From contig NZ_JOIZ01000013.1 of the NCBI RefSeq assembly GCF_000721605.1, forward strand, positions 124,001-188,000: a stretch of DNA of 64,000 bases. Reading direction: 5' to 3'. Of the stretch, positions 40,592 to 49,014 are shown one piece after another. Source of the stretch: Streptomyces sp. NRRL S-37 (GTDB lineage Bacteria > Actinomycetota > Actinomycetes > Streptomycetales > Streptomycetaceae). The position numbers and the translations under genes were made by a program. A model generated the notes under the pieces. The model searched no databases, had not been told where the DNA came from, and saw only the letters and a list, made by a program, of their open reading frames with translations. Numbering within the stretch: the stretch's first letter is position 1; each line of letters opens with the position of its first letter.

Positions 40592-42085
40592 TCAGCCGGA
40601 GCCGGGCGGGCCGGGCGCCGGGGCGATACGGGCCTCCAGGCCGCCGATCCGGTGGACAGGCCAGGAGCGGGCGTAGCCGGGCGGTGTGCCGCCGGGCCCG
40701 GTGAGGGCGGCGACCGGAACGCGGCCGGCGGTGCGCAGGATCTCGGCGGCCGTGGTGTTCTCGTTGTTCCCGGCGGTCGCGCCGGAGGAGCAGCCGGTGT
40801 AGTAGCCGATGGGGATCGCCTCGTGGCCGGTGATCAGACAGGGCGGGCGGACGCCGAGCCGGTGCAGGTCACCGGCCGTGCGGGCCCAGTCCCGGCGGCT
40901 GTCGACATTGCGGTCCACGGTGTGCACGAGGACGGTCAGCTGCACCGTGAGGTGACCGGCCAGGCCGAGCGCGACCAGGGTCCTGACGGCCGGCCGCCAC
41001 TTTCCGCGCGGTGCCGTGACCAGGTACCACAGCGCGTCGGCGACCGGGATCGCGAGCAGGGCGTAGGCGGGCTGGAGGAAGCGGGGCGCCGCGTACTCGA
41101 TCATGAACAGGTAGGGCAGGGCGACGGTCGTGGCGCAGGCCAGCGGCACCACGGTCCGCAGGGTGCGGCGGGCCCGCACGGCGACGACCAGTCCGAGGAC
41201 GGCGAGCAGCGGCAGGACGAACCACCACAGGGTGATCACCGGGTGGGGCATCGAGCCCGTGCACGGACGGCACAGGGCGCGCCCGCCCAGGCTGCGCAGC
41301 TGGTCGTCGACGGCGATGTCCAGGCCGAGGCCGCCCTGGATGCGGGAGGCCTCGGCGAGCCGCTCCCGCAGGCCGCCGAACGCGGTGTACGCCTCGACCA
41401 CCCACGGGATCCCTCCCGCCAGCAGACCGCCGGCGAGGGCGAGCAGGGACCGTCCGTGCCGGCCGGCCAGGGCGAGGAGGAGGAGCGGGAGCGTCGCCCA
41501 GACGGCGTCGGTGGGCCGCATCCAGGCCATGAGCGCGGCCCCCGCCGCCACTCCCCACAGGGGGGCGCCGGACGAGGGGTCCGCGCGGTGGCGCAGGAAG
41601 CAGCCGACGGCGGTCAGCGCGCCGACGGCGACCCAGTAGTTGGGCATGGCCTGGGGGCCGTAGAAGAGCGTGATCCACAGGGAGGCGAAGAAGGCGCCGG
41701 CGGTGACCAGGACCCGGACGGGGAACAGGCCGCGCCAGGAGCGCAGGGCCAGGAAGAGGGCGAGGCCGGAGAGCAGGGCGAGGTAGACGCGCAGCAGGAC
41801 GGTGGACTCGGACCAGGACGCGACGGGCGCCACCAGCAGGGACACCCCGCGGGAGCGGGGGGCGCTGAAGAAGGCGGCCGGGTGGTGGGAGGTGACCTGG
41901 CTGGTGTAGACGATCTCGTCCCAGCCGAGGCCCAGCACGGGGCGGACCAGGGCGAGTTGGGCGAGGGTGAAGACGACGGCGAGCACCGCGAGCGGGCGGG
42001 TGCCGCCGCGCGGTGACGGGCCCGGTCCGGCCCGCCGCTCGCGCTTGCGTATGCCGGTGAGAAGGGCACCGGTGCCGTCGCTCAT
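40592..42085 (-). CDS. GT-C-type integral membrane protein
   Basis: This protein has 497 residues from ATG 42085 (GAGGGACGG upstream), with about ten membrane segments. The first luminal loop after helix 1 carries an acidic pair (LGLGWDEIVYTSQVTSHHP), as in GT39/ArnT-like glycosyltransferases that use polyprenyl-linked sugars. Later segments include AALMAWMRPTDAVWATLPLL and an extracytoplasmic C-terminal domain of about 100 residues. It may glycosylate cell-surface proteins or polymers. The donor and acceptor are unknown. It lies 79 bases upstream of the orphan proteasome gene on the same strand and just downstream of the GH65 gene. Confidence 0.8.
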   Translation of the reverse strand: MSDGTGALLTGIRKRERRAGPGPSPRGGTRPLAVLAVVFTLAQLALVRPVLGLGWDEIVYTSQVTSHHPAAFFSAPRSRGVSLLVAPVASWSESTVLLRVYLALLSGLALFLALRSWRGLFPVRVLVTAGAFFASLWITLFYGPQAMPNYWVAVGALTAVGCFLRHRADPSSGAPLWGVAAGAALMAWMRPTDAVWATLPLLLLALAGRHGRSLLALAGGLLAGGIPWVVEAYTAFGGLRERLAEASRIQGGLGLDIAVDDQLRSLGGRALCRPCTGSMPHPVITLWWFVLPLLAVLGLVVAVRARRTLRTVVPLACATTVALPYLFMIEYAAPRFLQPAYALLAIPVADALWYLVTAPRGKWRPAVRTLVALGLAGHLTVQLTVLVHTVDRNVDSRRDWARTAGDLHRLGVRPPCLITGHEAIPIGYYTGCSSGATAGNNENTTAAEILRTAGRVPVAALTGPGGTPPGYARSWPVHRIGGLEARIAPAPGPPGSG

Positions 42086-42095
42086 CGTCCGTCCC

Positions 42096-44354
42096 TCATT
42101 CCCGCGCGTCATCGGGTCCCGGGTCCCACGGGCCCTGCGCTCTGAAGGACGGGTTCCGGGAAACCGGCGTTCCGGAGATCACCGACAAACTAACCCGCGT
42201 GCGGCGGGCCCGCAGGACGGGATACGGCCGTCCTGCGGGCCGGGGCGCGAACCGGAGGCTGCCGTCGTCCCAGCGCATGCCGCCGAACCCGGCGACCAGG
42301 GCGGTCCAGGTGCCGGCCAGGGAGGCGATGTGGAGTCCGTCGCGGGTGTTGTGCTCCAGGTCCGCGAGGTCCATCAGGGCGGCCTCGGCGGTGTAGGCGT
42401 GAGCCAGGTCCAGGTGGCCGGTGCGGGCGGCGAGGACGGCCTGGACGCAGGCCGACAGCGAGGAGTCCCGTACGGTCAGGGGCTCGTAGTAGGCGAAGTC
42501 GCGGGCGATCTGCTCCTCGCCGAAGGCCTCCTCGAAGTAGCCGGCGCAGGTGTGCATCGCCAGCACCAGGTCCGCCTGCTTGATCACCTGTTTGCGGTAG
42601 AGGTCGAAGTAGGGGAAGTGCAGCATCAGCGGGTACTGGTCGGCGCGGGTGCCGGCGAAGTCCCAGCGCTGGTAGCGGGTGAAGCCCGCGTGCTGTTCGT
42701 GCACGCCGAGTTCGTCGTTGTAAGGGAGGTGCACGGCTTCGGCGGCGTCCCGCCAGCCGGCGCTCTCCTCCTCGTCGACGCCGAGGGCCGCCGCGGCGTC
42801 GGGGTGGCGTTTGCAGGCGTCGGCGGCGGCCAGCAGGTTCGCGCGGGCCATGAGGTTGGTGTACGTGTTGTCGTCGGCGACGGCGCTGTACTCGTCCGGT
42901 CCGGTGACGCCGTCGATGTGGAAGACGCCCCGGTCGTCGTGGTGGCCGAGGGAGCGCCAGAGGCGGGCGGTCTCCACCAGCAGCTCCACGCCGGTGTCGC
43001 GTTCGAAGCGCTCGTCGCCGGTGGCCTGGACGTAGCGCACCACGGCGTCGGCGATGTCGGCGTTGACGTGGAAGGCGGCGGTGCCGGCCGGCCAGTATGC
43101 GGAGCCCTCCGAGCCCTCGATGGTGCGCCAGGGGAACGCGGCTCCGCGCAGGCCGAGTTGGGCGGCGCGCTCGCGGGCGACGGGAAGGGTGGTCTGCCGC
43201 CAGCGCAGCGCCTCGGCGGCGGCGTCCGGCGCGGTGCAGATCAGCAGGGGCAGCACGAACACCTCGGTGTCCCAGAAGGCGTGACCGTCGTAGCCGGAGC
43301 CGGTCAGCCCCTTGGCGGGTATCGCGCGCCGTTCGGCGCGGGCCCCGGCCTGCAGGACGTGGAAGAGGGCGAAGCGGACGGCCTGCTGGATCTCCTCGTC
43401 GCCGTCGACCTCGACGTCGGCGCGGGCCCAGAAGTCGTCGAGGTAGGAGCGTTGTTCGTCGAGGAGCCCCTGCCAGCCGCTGTGCGCGGCGGCCGCCAGC
43501 GCCGCCTCCACCTGGTCGCTCATCGCGGGCCGGGAACGGGCGCCGGACCAGCCGTGGGCGACGAGCTTCTCCACCCGCAGCCGCTGTCCCGGCTCCAGGA
43601 CGGAGGTGACGGTGAGCCGGGCCATGTCCGTGTTGCTCTCGCAGCCGGTGGTGGTGCGTTCGGGGCCGTCGACGATGTGGTCGGCGGCGACCGCGACCCT
43701 GATGCCGCTGCGCCGGGTGCGGTGGACCAGGCGAAGCCGGTGGTCCTCGGCGAAGTCCTCCTCGGGTTCCAGCGGGGACTTCAGGGCGCGTGCGGCGCGC
43801 GGGTCGCCGTCCGGTCCGGGCAGGCTCTCGTTGGTGACGAGTTCGGACTGCAGCACCACGCGGGTGCGGCTGTCGACGGGCTCGACCTCGTAGGCGACGG
43901 CGGCGACGGCCCGTTGGGTGAGGGAGACCAGCCGGGTGGAGCGCACCCGGACCGTGGAGCCTGCCGGGGAGGTCCATTCGCAGACCCGCTCGAGGACGCC
44001 CCGGCGCAGGTCCAGGGTCCGCTCGTGGCTGACGAGGCGCCCGTAGCGCAGGTCGAACGGTTCGTCGTCGACCAGCAGCCGGATCACCTTGCCGTTGGTG
44101 ACGTTGATGACCGTCTGGCCCGACTCCGGGTAGCCGTAGCCGGCTTCGGCGTAGGGCAGGGGGTGCAGTTCGTGGACGCCGTTGAGGTAGGAGCCGGGCA
44201 GGCCGTGCGGTTCGCCCTCGTCGAGGTTGCCGCGCCAGCCGACGTGGCCGTTGGACAGCGCGAACACGGACTCGCTCTGGGCCAGGACGCCGAGGTCCAG
44301 GCTGTGTTCGCGCACGGTCCACGGTTCGACGGCGTACGCCCGCTGTGTGATCAC
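42096..44354 (-). CDS. GH65 family enzyme paired with beta-phosphoglucomutase
   Basis: This 752-residue cytoplasmic enzyme has a GTG start overlapping the TGA of the phosphoglucomutase gene (GTGA), so the two are coupled. The barrel has the [18 protein letters not shown] segment, the general acid Glu488 in [14 protein letters not shown] and [14 protein letters not shown]. The phosphate-loop position reads [13 protein letters not shown], with Arg where maltose/kojibiose phosphorylases usually have His. The pair resembles Rv3400/Rv3401 of Mycobacterium tuberculosis in order and sequence type. It would either phosphorolyse or hydrolyse an alpha-glucosyl disaccharide such as maltose or trehalose, with beta-glucose 1-phosphate passed to the mutase. 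The exact substrate and mechanism are unresolved. Confidence 0.9.
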   Translation of the reverse strand: MITQRAYAVEPWTVREHSLDLGVLAQSESVFALSNGHVGWRGNLDEGEPHGLPGSYLNGVHELHPLPYAEAGYGYPESGQTVINVTNGKVIRLLVDDEPFDLRYGRLVSHERTLDLRRGVLERVCEWTSPAGSTVRVRSTRLVSLTQRAVAAVAYEVEPVDSRTRVVLQSELVTNESLPGPDGDPRAARALKSPLEPEEDFAEDHRLRLVHRTRRSGIRVAVAADHIVDGPERTTTGCESNTDMARLTVTSVLEPGQRLRVEKLVAHGWSGARSRPAMSDQVEAALAAAAHSGWQGLLDEQRSYLDDFWARADVEVDGDEEIQQAVRFALFHVLQAGARAERRAIPAKGLTGSGYDGHAFWDTEVFVLPLLICTAPDAAAEALRWRQTTLPVARERAAQLGLRGAAFPWRTIEGSEGSAYWPAGTAAFHVNADIADAVVRYVQATGDERFERDTGVELLVETARLWRSLGHHDDRGVFHIDGVTGPDEYSAVADDNTYTNLMARANLLAAADACKRHPDAAAALGVDEEESAGWRDAAEAVHLPYNDELGVHEQHAGFTRYQRWDFAGTRADQYPLMLHFPYFDLYRKQVIKQADLVLAMHTCAGYFEEAFGEEQIARDFAYYEPLTVRDSSLSACVQAVLAARTGHLDLAHAYTAEAALMDLADLEHNTRDGLHIASLAGTWTALVAGFGGMRWDDGSLRFAPRPAGRPYPVLRARRTRVSLSVISGTPVSRNPSFRAQGPWDPGPDDARE

Positions 44355-45088
44355 TTGTCGTCTCCGAGTTCGGCGAGGTCCGTCACGACCCGGTCGGCGC
44401 CGTGCGCGTACAGCGCGTCGGCCTGGCCCACCCGGTCCACGCCGACGACGTATCCGAAGTTCCCGGCGCGGCCCGCGTCCATGCCGGCCAGCGCGTCCTC
44501 GAAGACGGCGGCCCGGGACGGTTCGACGCCGAGATCCGCCGCGGCGGCGAGGAAGGTGTCGGGCTTCGGCTTTCCCGGCAGGCCGCGTTCGGCGGCGACC
44601 ACACCGTCGATCCGGACGTCGAAGAGGTCCTCGGCACCGATCGACCGCAGGACGTCACGGCAGTTGGCGCTGGAGGAGACGATCGCGGTGCGCAGCCCGC
44701 GGGCGCGGACCGCGGCGAGGTAGCGCAGGGTGCCGTCGTAGGCCTCCACGCCGTCGGTGCGGATCCTCTCCAGCAGCAGTTCGTTCTTGCGGTTGCCGAG
44801 GCCGTGCACGGTGCGGGCGTCGGGCGGGTCGCCGGGTTCGCCGTCGGGCAGTCCGATGCCTCGGGAGGCGAGGAAGGTGCGGACGCCGTCGGCGCGCGGG
44901 CGGCCGTCGACGTACTCGTCGTAGTCGGCGTCGGTGAAGGGCCGGAAGGCGTCGCCGTCCCGTTCGCGGAGGAAGGCGTCGAACATCTCCTTCCAGGCGG
45001 CCGCGTGGACGACGGCCGTCTTCGTGACGACGCCGTCGAGGTCGAAGAGGCAGGCGAGGATGTCATCGGGCAGACCTGGATCCGTCAT
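44351..45088 (-). CDS. pgmB: beta-phosphoglucomutase-like HAD enzyme
   Basis: This 245-residue HAD-superfamily protein starts at ATG 45088. Motif I is [20 protein letters not shown] with the nucleophile and acid Asp residues. Motif II is in [12 protein letters not shown], the Lys motif in [19 protein letters not shown] and motif IV in [14 protein letters not shown]. The cap domain resembles beta-phosphoglucomutase, which interconverts beta-glucose 1-phosphate and glucose 6-phosphate. The coupled GH65 gene supports this over a generic phosphatase role. It is first in a two-gene operon and divergent from the kinase gene. Confidence 0.9.
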   Translation of the reverse strand: MTDPGLPDDILACLFDLDGVVTKTAVVHAAAWKEMFDAFLRERDGDAFRPFTDADYDEYVDGRPRADGVRTFLASRGIGLPDGEPGDPPDARTVHGLGNRKNELLLERIRTDGVEAYDGTLRYLAAVRARGLRTAIVSSSANCRDVLRSIGAEDLFDVRIDGVVAAERGLPGKPKPDTFLAAAADLGVEPSRAAVFEDALAGMDAGRAGNFGYVVGVDRVGQADALYAHGADRVVTDLAELGDDK

Positions 45089-45182
45089 ACGGGACACCGT
45101 TCCCCGGTACGGGGCCGGACAGTGGGTGGCGCGGGCCACATGGCGGCGGACCGCCCGCTTCCCGGGTGACACACTCTCCCGT

Positions 45183-45845
45183 GTGGCACTGACCTTCGAC
45201 GACCTCCTCCGCCGTGCCCGTGCCCTTCCGCGGGGCGGCCGGCGCGCGATCCTCGGCATCGCCGGCAGTCCCGGCGCGGGCAAGTCCACGCTCGCGGAGC
45301 GGATGGTGCGGGAGCTGAACGGCACCGGGGAGCCGTGGGCCGCGCACGTCCCGATGGACGGCTTCCATCTCGCCGACGCCGAACTCGACCGCCTCGGCCG
45401 CCGCGACCGCAAGGGCGCCCCGGACACCTTCGACGCGGCCGGGTACGCGGCGCTGCTGCGGCGGCTGCGCGAGGAGACGGACGACGACGTCGTGTACGCC
45501 CCGGGCTTCGAGCGGACACTGGAGCAGCCGCTCGCGGGCGCGCTCCCGGTGCCGCCGGCGGCCCGGCTGGTGGTGACGGAGGGCAACTACCTGCTGCTGG
45601 ACACCGGCGCCTGGGCTCGGGTGCGGCCGCACCTCGACGAGGTGTGGTTCTGCGACCTGGACGGGGAGGAGCGGGTGCGGCGACTGGTGGCCCGGCACGA
45701 GGAGTTCGGCAAGAGCCACGAGGAGGCGGTGGCGTGGGTGCTGCGCACGGACGAGCGCAACGCCGCGCTGGTGGCCGCGACACGGGACCGGGCCGACCTC
45801 GTGGTGCCGGGGTCCGCCCTGCCGGGTGCGGGCGCCGGGGCGTAG
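45183..45845 (+). CDS. nucleoside/sugar kinase-like P-loop protein
   Basis: This protein has 220 residues from the GTG at 45183. Walker A is [39 protein letters not shown] follows, typical of the uridine kinase/pantothenate kinase-like family. [11 protein letters not shown] and a lid region rich in Arg and Glu complete the fold. It phosphorylates a small hydroxylated substrate with ATP in the cytosol. The substrate (nucleoside, sugar or vitamin) cannot be fixed from sequence. It is divergent from the pgmB/GH65 operon, which raises the possibility of a role in sugar metabolism. Confidence 0.88.
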   Translation: MALTFDDLLRRARALPRGGRRAILGIAGSPGAGKSTLAERMVRELNGTGEPWAAHVPMDGFHLADAELDRLGRRDRKGAPDTFDAAGYAALLRRLREETDDDVVYAPGFERTLEQPLAGALPVPPAARLVVTEGNYLLLDTGAWARVRPHLDEVWFCDLDGEERVRRLVARHEEFGKSHEEAVAWVLRTDERNAALVAATRDRADLVVPGSALPGAGAGA

Positions 45846-45931
45846 GACGGGCGGGCGTCCGGTGCCCGGGGCCGTCCCGGCCCTCGGAACCGGCTGGACG
45901 CGATCCGGAGCGGTGCCGCAGGCTCTGGGGC

Positions 45932-46435
45932 ATGATCAGAACAGCCACCGTGAACGACATTCCCGACATCCGCGCGATGATCCGTGAACTCGCCGCCTAC
46001 GAGAAGGCCGCCGAGCAGGCACGCGCCACCGAGGAGCAGCTGCGTCGGGCCCTGTTCGGGGAGCACCCCGCCGCGTCCGTCCTGATCGCGGAGGACGACG
46101 GCACCGGCGAGACCGCCGGGTTCGCGCTGTGGTTCCCGCGCTTCTCGACCTGGACCGGCACGCGCGGCCTCCATCTGGAGGACCTCTACGTCCGTCCGCA
46201 CGCCCGGGGTTCCGGACACGGCAAGGCACTGCTCGCCGCCCTCGCGGCGATCTGCCGGGAGAACGGCTTCGAGCGCTTCGAGTGGATGGTGCTGGACTGG
46301 AACGAGCCGGCCATCGGGTTCTACGAGTCGCTCGGGGCGGAGCTGCTGGACGAGTGGACGGGGTGCCGGCTGACCGGCACCCCGCTCGAGGAACTCGCCG
46401 CGCACGCCCCGGCCGTCGTGCACCGGGCGCCCTGA
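45932..46435 (+). CDS. GNAT-family N-acetyltransferase
   Basis: This 167-residue protein starts with MIRTATVNDIPDIRAMIREL at ATG 45932. The fold includes FALWFPRFSTWTGTRGLHLE, then LEDLYVRPHARGSGHGKALL with the acetyl-CoA-binding R/Q-x-x-G-x-G/A loop (ARGSGHG). The C-terminal FEWMVLDWNEPAIGFYESLG is typical of the diamine acetyltransferase-like subgroup. It would transfer an acetyl group from acetyl-CoA to an amine such as a polyamine or thialysine-like substrate. It is probably monocistronic. Confidence 0.92.
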   Translation: MIRTATVNDIPDIRAMIRELAAYEKAAEQARATEEQLRRALFGEHPAASVLIAEDDGTGETAGFALWFPRFSTWTGTRGLHLEDLYVRPHARGSGHGKALLAALAAICRENGFERFEWMVLDWNEPAIGFYESLGAELLDEWTGCRLTGTPLEELAAHAPAVVHRAP

Positions 46436-46531
46436 CACCCGGAGGACGGCACGCCGGACGACGGCCGTCCGGGGCGCTGTGCGACGGCCGGCCCCGGGCC
46501 CGGCGTGAGGTCGGCCGGGCCAGGCCGGGGA

Positions 46532-46933
46532 CTAGTCTCCCGCTCGCCGGAAGCCCGCGGCGCTCACGTGCGGCATGACGCTGCTCGCCACGCGGAAGCG
46601 GCCGTTGGGGACCTCGGAGGACCGGCGGACGTGCACGGCGAGCGGGCCCGCCCACTCGTAGCCGTGGCGCGCGGCGTGCCGGGCCAGCCGGTCGGTGAGC
46701 GCCTGGCCCACGCGGCTGCCGCGACGGGTCAGCTCCTCGTGCACGGGTGCGGCCAGTTCCACGTCGTAGGCGTTGGGGACCATCACCCGGCCCGCCCGGC
46801 ACACCACGGCGTGACTGTCGCACTCACGCCGCAGGGCGTCGACGAGTTCGACCGGTTCCCGGCCGGACAGTCGCGCCCGCAGCGCCTCCCATCGGTTCTC
46901 CAGGGCGTCTTCCAGCGCGCTCAGGGCGCTCAT
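46532..46933 (-). CDS. stand-alone DUF3662 (FhaA N-terminal) domain protein
   Basis: This 133-residue protein starts at ATG 46933 behind AGGTGAGAG. It matches the N-terminal DUF3662 domain of FhaA: SALEDALENRWEALRARLSG, VELVDALRRECDSHAVVCRA and VMVPNAYDVELAAPVHEELT. In FhaA this domain precedes a forkhead-associated domain that binds phosphothreonine and links to cell-wall synthesis. Here the protein stops after the DUF3662 part and has no FHA domain. Whether it competes with FhaA or has its own role is unknown. Confidence 0.82.
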   Translation of the reverse strand: MSALSALEDALENRWEALRARLSGREPVELVDALRRECDSHAVVCRAGRVMVPNAYDVELAAPVHEELTRRGSRVGQALTDRLARHAARHGYEWAGPLAVHVRRSSEVPNGRFRVASSVMPHVSAAGFRRAGD

Positions 46934-46982
46934 GCTCTCACCTGCTCGGGACGTGGTCGGGGCGGGGAACGGTGGGTGCGCT

Positions 46983-47144
46983 CTAGCGTTCCTGGAAGTC
47001 GTCGGGCTTGATCTCGGCCTCCTCCAGTGCCTCGCGCATCGTGCGGCCGGTGCCGCCCTGCTCGCGTGTCTCCTTGTCCTGCGGCTGTTCGACGACGTCG
47101 TCGGTGTCCCGGGTCTTCGGCCGGTTCTCCTCGGGGACGGTCAT
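46983..47144 (-). CDS. tiny acidic hypothetical protein
   Basis: This 53-residue gene was found by reading the minus strand directly. ATG at 47144 has a CAGGAG ribosome site and the TAG stop ends at 46983. The product is hydrophilic, rich in Glu, Asp, Lys and Arg: TVPEENRPKTRDTDDVVEQP, then REALEEAEIKPDDFQER. Codons are strongly G/C-ending, which supports real coding. No family was recognised. It lies just upstream of the DUF3662 gene on the same strand, 49 bases away, and may share a transcript with it. Confidence 0.7.
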   Translation of the reverse strand: MTVPEENRPKTRDTDDVVEQPQDKETREQGGTGRTMREALEEAEIKPDDFQER

Positions 47145-47314
47145 GTCCGGTGGCTCCTGGTGTGTCGGGGGTCTGCGCTTCGCTGTGCCGTCGGGTTCCC
47201 CCGGGAGGCGCGGGTATCCCCGGTGGAAAGGTCCGGTGTGCTCCGGTGAGCGGCCTGGTCACCACGGTGGGTGGGCTATGTTGAACTCCCGTGGGAGACG
47301 AAGGAGGCGCACCG

Positions 47315-48232
47315 GTGCGATCGCCGCAGCAGGCACGCGCACAGGCATCCGCGATCACCTCGGGGAAGGCGGGCCAGGACCCGGAGGTGTCCCCGACGGC
47401 CCAGCTCCGCACGCTGTTCGACCGGCCCCGGCTCTCCCCCGGCCAGCGGCGCATCGCCCAGTACCTGATCGAGCACATCGCCGAGGCGGCGTTCCTGTCG
47501 ATCACGGATCTCGCGGAGCGGGCGGGGGTGAGCCAGCCCTCGGTGACCCGGTTCGCCTCGGCGGTCGGCTTCAGCGGTTACCCCGCGCTGCGGGAGAGGC
47601 TCCAGTCGATCACGCTCGGCACCCGCTCCGGCGGCCTCGCCGAGGAGGTCCGGGGCAACGAGCTGCAGGCGGCGGTGGACGCCGAGATCGAGAACCTGGA
47701 GAACCTGCGGCGGGACTTCGCCGACGCCGACCGGTTCATCGAGGTCGGCCGCCGGCTGTCCGCGTCCGTTCCGCTCACCGTGCTCGGGCTGCGCATCTCC
47801 GTCTCCCTGGCCGAGTACTTCGCCTACGCCGCCCGCCGTATCCACCCGGACGTCCGGCTCGTGACGCTGGGCGGCAGCGTCGCCTACGACGCGCTGCTGC
47901 AGTCGCGGGAAGCGGGCGGCAGCTGGGTGCTGGCGTTCTCCATGCCGCGGCACGCCCAGGAGACCCTGACCGCGGTACGGGTCGCCCGCAGCGCCGGGCT
48001 GAAGGTCGCGCTGATCACCGATCTGGCGCTGGGCCCGATCGTGGACGAGGCCGACGTCACCTTCGCCACCGGCACCGGATCCCGGCTGGTGTTCGACTCC
48101 TACGCCGCTCCGGGCGTGATGTGCGCGGCGCTGCTGCAGGCGATGACGGACGCGGATCCGGAGCGGACGCAGGCCCGGCTCGACGAGTACGAACACGTCG
48201 CCGACGAGCACCAGTTCTTCCTCAAGGACTGA
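47315..48232 (+). CDS. MurR/RpiR-family transcriptional regulator
   Basis: This protein has 305 residues from the GTG at 47315, which has GAAGGAGG upstream; an in-frame GTG at 47291 is less supported. The N-terminal RpiR helix-turn-helix includes ITDLAERAGVSQPSVTRFAS and VGFSGYPALRERL. The C-terminal SIS sugar-phosphate-binding domain includes LTVLGLRISVSLAEYFAYAA and GLKVALITDLALGPIVDEAD. These proteins repress or activate genes for sugar-phosphate or amino-sugar use. No obvious metabolic partner is adjacent. An AT-rich operator-like site lies directly downstream. Confidence 0.92.
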   Translation: MRSPQQARAQASAITSGKAGQDPEVSPTAQLRTLFDRPRLSPGQRRIAQYLIEHIAEAAFLSITDLAERAGVSQPSVTRFASAVGFSGYPALRERLQSITLGTRSGGLAEEVRGNELQAAVDAEIENLENLRRDFADADRFIEVGRRLSASVPLTVLGLRISVSLAEYFAYAARRIHPDVRLVTLGGSVAYDALLQSREAGGSWVLAFSMPRHAQETLTAVRVARSAGLKVALITDLALGPIVDEADVTFATGTGSRLVFDSYAAPGVMCAALLQAMTDADPERTQARLDEYEHVADEHQFFLKD

Positions 48233-48277
48233 CCCCGCCAAGACCACTTGCCGGAGAACGACTCCGTCAAAGCACGC

Positions 48278-48291
48278 ATGAATGTTTTCAT
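48278..48291. promoter_or_regulatory. AT-rich inverted repeat after the RpiR gene
   Basis: ATGAA and TTCAT arms flank a 4-base spacer. The site sits only 6 bases before the -35 element of the promoter at 48297-48325. It could be an operator, possibly of the adjacent RpiR regulator. Confidence 0.35.
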
Positions 48292-48296
48292 ACGTC

Positions 48297-48325
48297 TTGC
48301 AAACCGGATTGCATATATAAATACT
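48297..48325 (+). promoter_or_regulatory. vegetative-type promoter of the gene at 48527
   Basis: TTGCAA (48297-48302) and AATACT (48320-48325) are separated by exactly 17 bases within a strongly AT-rich island of about 50 bases. They fit a HrdB-type -35/-10 pair. The untranslated leader would be about 195 bases long. Confidence 0.5.
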
Positions 48326-48526
48326 GCTCACGGATCACGGCCCCGGCCGCTCAGCACGGGGCGCCTGCACGGACACCTCACGCCGCCGGCACCTACCCGC
48401 TCCGGCGGCCGGGGTGTTCGGCCGGGCATCCCCTGCCCGGCCACTCGGGGCGGCCCCGGTCATCCCCTAGGCCGGGGCCGCCCCACTCCGTCGTCCGACC
48501 CATACGACGCCGTACACCCGGAAGCG

Positions 48527-48901
48527 ATGACCATGCCCCTGACGACCACGCGACTCGGTCCCGACTGGCCCTGCCAGGTCAAGGCCCCCGGCAGCTACGA
48601 CTGGGAACGCTCGGCGGCCAGGTGGCTGCGTGAACTGGTGCCCGCGCGCTACGCGAGCTACCCGGCGTTCGTCCGGCACCCCGTCCTGCTGGCCCGGCAC
48701 GCCCAGATCCAGGTCGAACACGAGATCCGGGTGGTCCGCACCGCCCTGCGGACCGCCCGGTCCGACCTGCCCCGGGCCGGACTGCACGAAGGGGTCATCG
48801 AGCACACGATCAAGCTCTACGCCGCCGAGATCACGCAGCTCCAGCACATCGCCCGCGGCATACGGGCGGTCACCCGGGCCCTGACCGAATCCGGCCGCTG
48901 A
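48527..48901 (+). CDS. hypothetical protein
   Basis: This 124-residue basic helical protein starts at ATG 48527 with CCGGAAG upstream. It begins with an extended polar segment (LGPDWPCQVKAPGSYDWERS). Long helices follow (YPAFVRHPVLLARHAQIQVE, then HTIKLYAAEITQLQHIARGI). There is no signal peptide or membrane helix. Related short proteins are found in Streptomyces, but no function is known. An AT-rich promoter and an inverted repeat lie upstream, downstream of the RpiR-type regulator. Confidence 0.7.
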   Translation: MTMPLTTTRLGPDWPCQVKAPGSYDWERSAARWLRELVPARYASYPAFVRHPVLLARHAQIQVEHEIRVVRTALRTARSDLPRAGLHEGVIEHTIKLYAAEITQLQHIARGIRAVTRALTESGR

Positions 48902-49014
48902 CCACGGTTCCCCGTCCGGTGCGCACATCATGCCCCCTGGTCAGGGCCCTGCGCGGATTCCGGGCGAGCAAGCCGGTCAACGAACCGGGAGACGTGTGCG
49001 ATGCTCATCGCGTG

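Noticed and set aside
41967..44723. 918-codon plus-strand frame opposite the second GH65 and pgmB genes
   Set aside because: It spans two well-defined minus-strand genes that overlap by four bases, so it cannot be an independent gene of that size without support.
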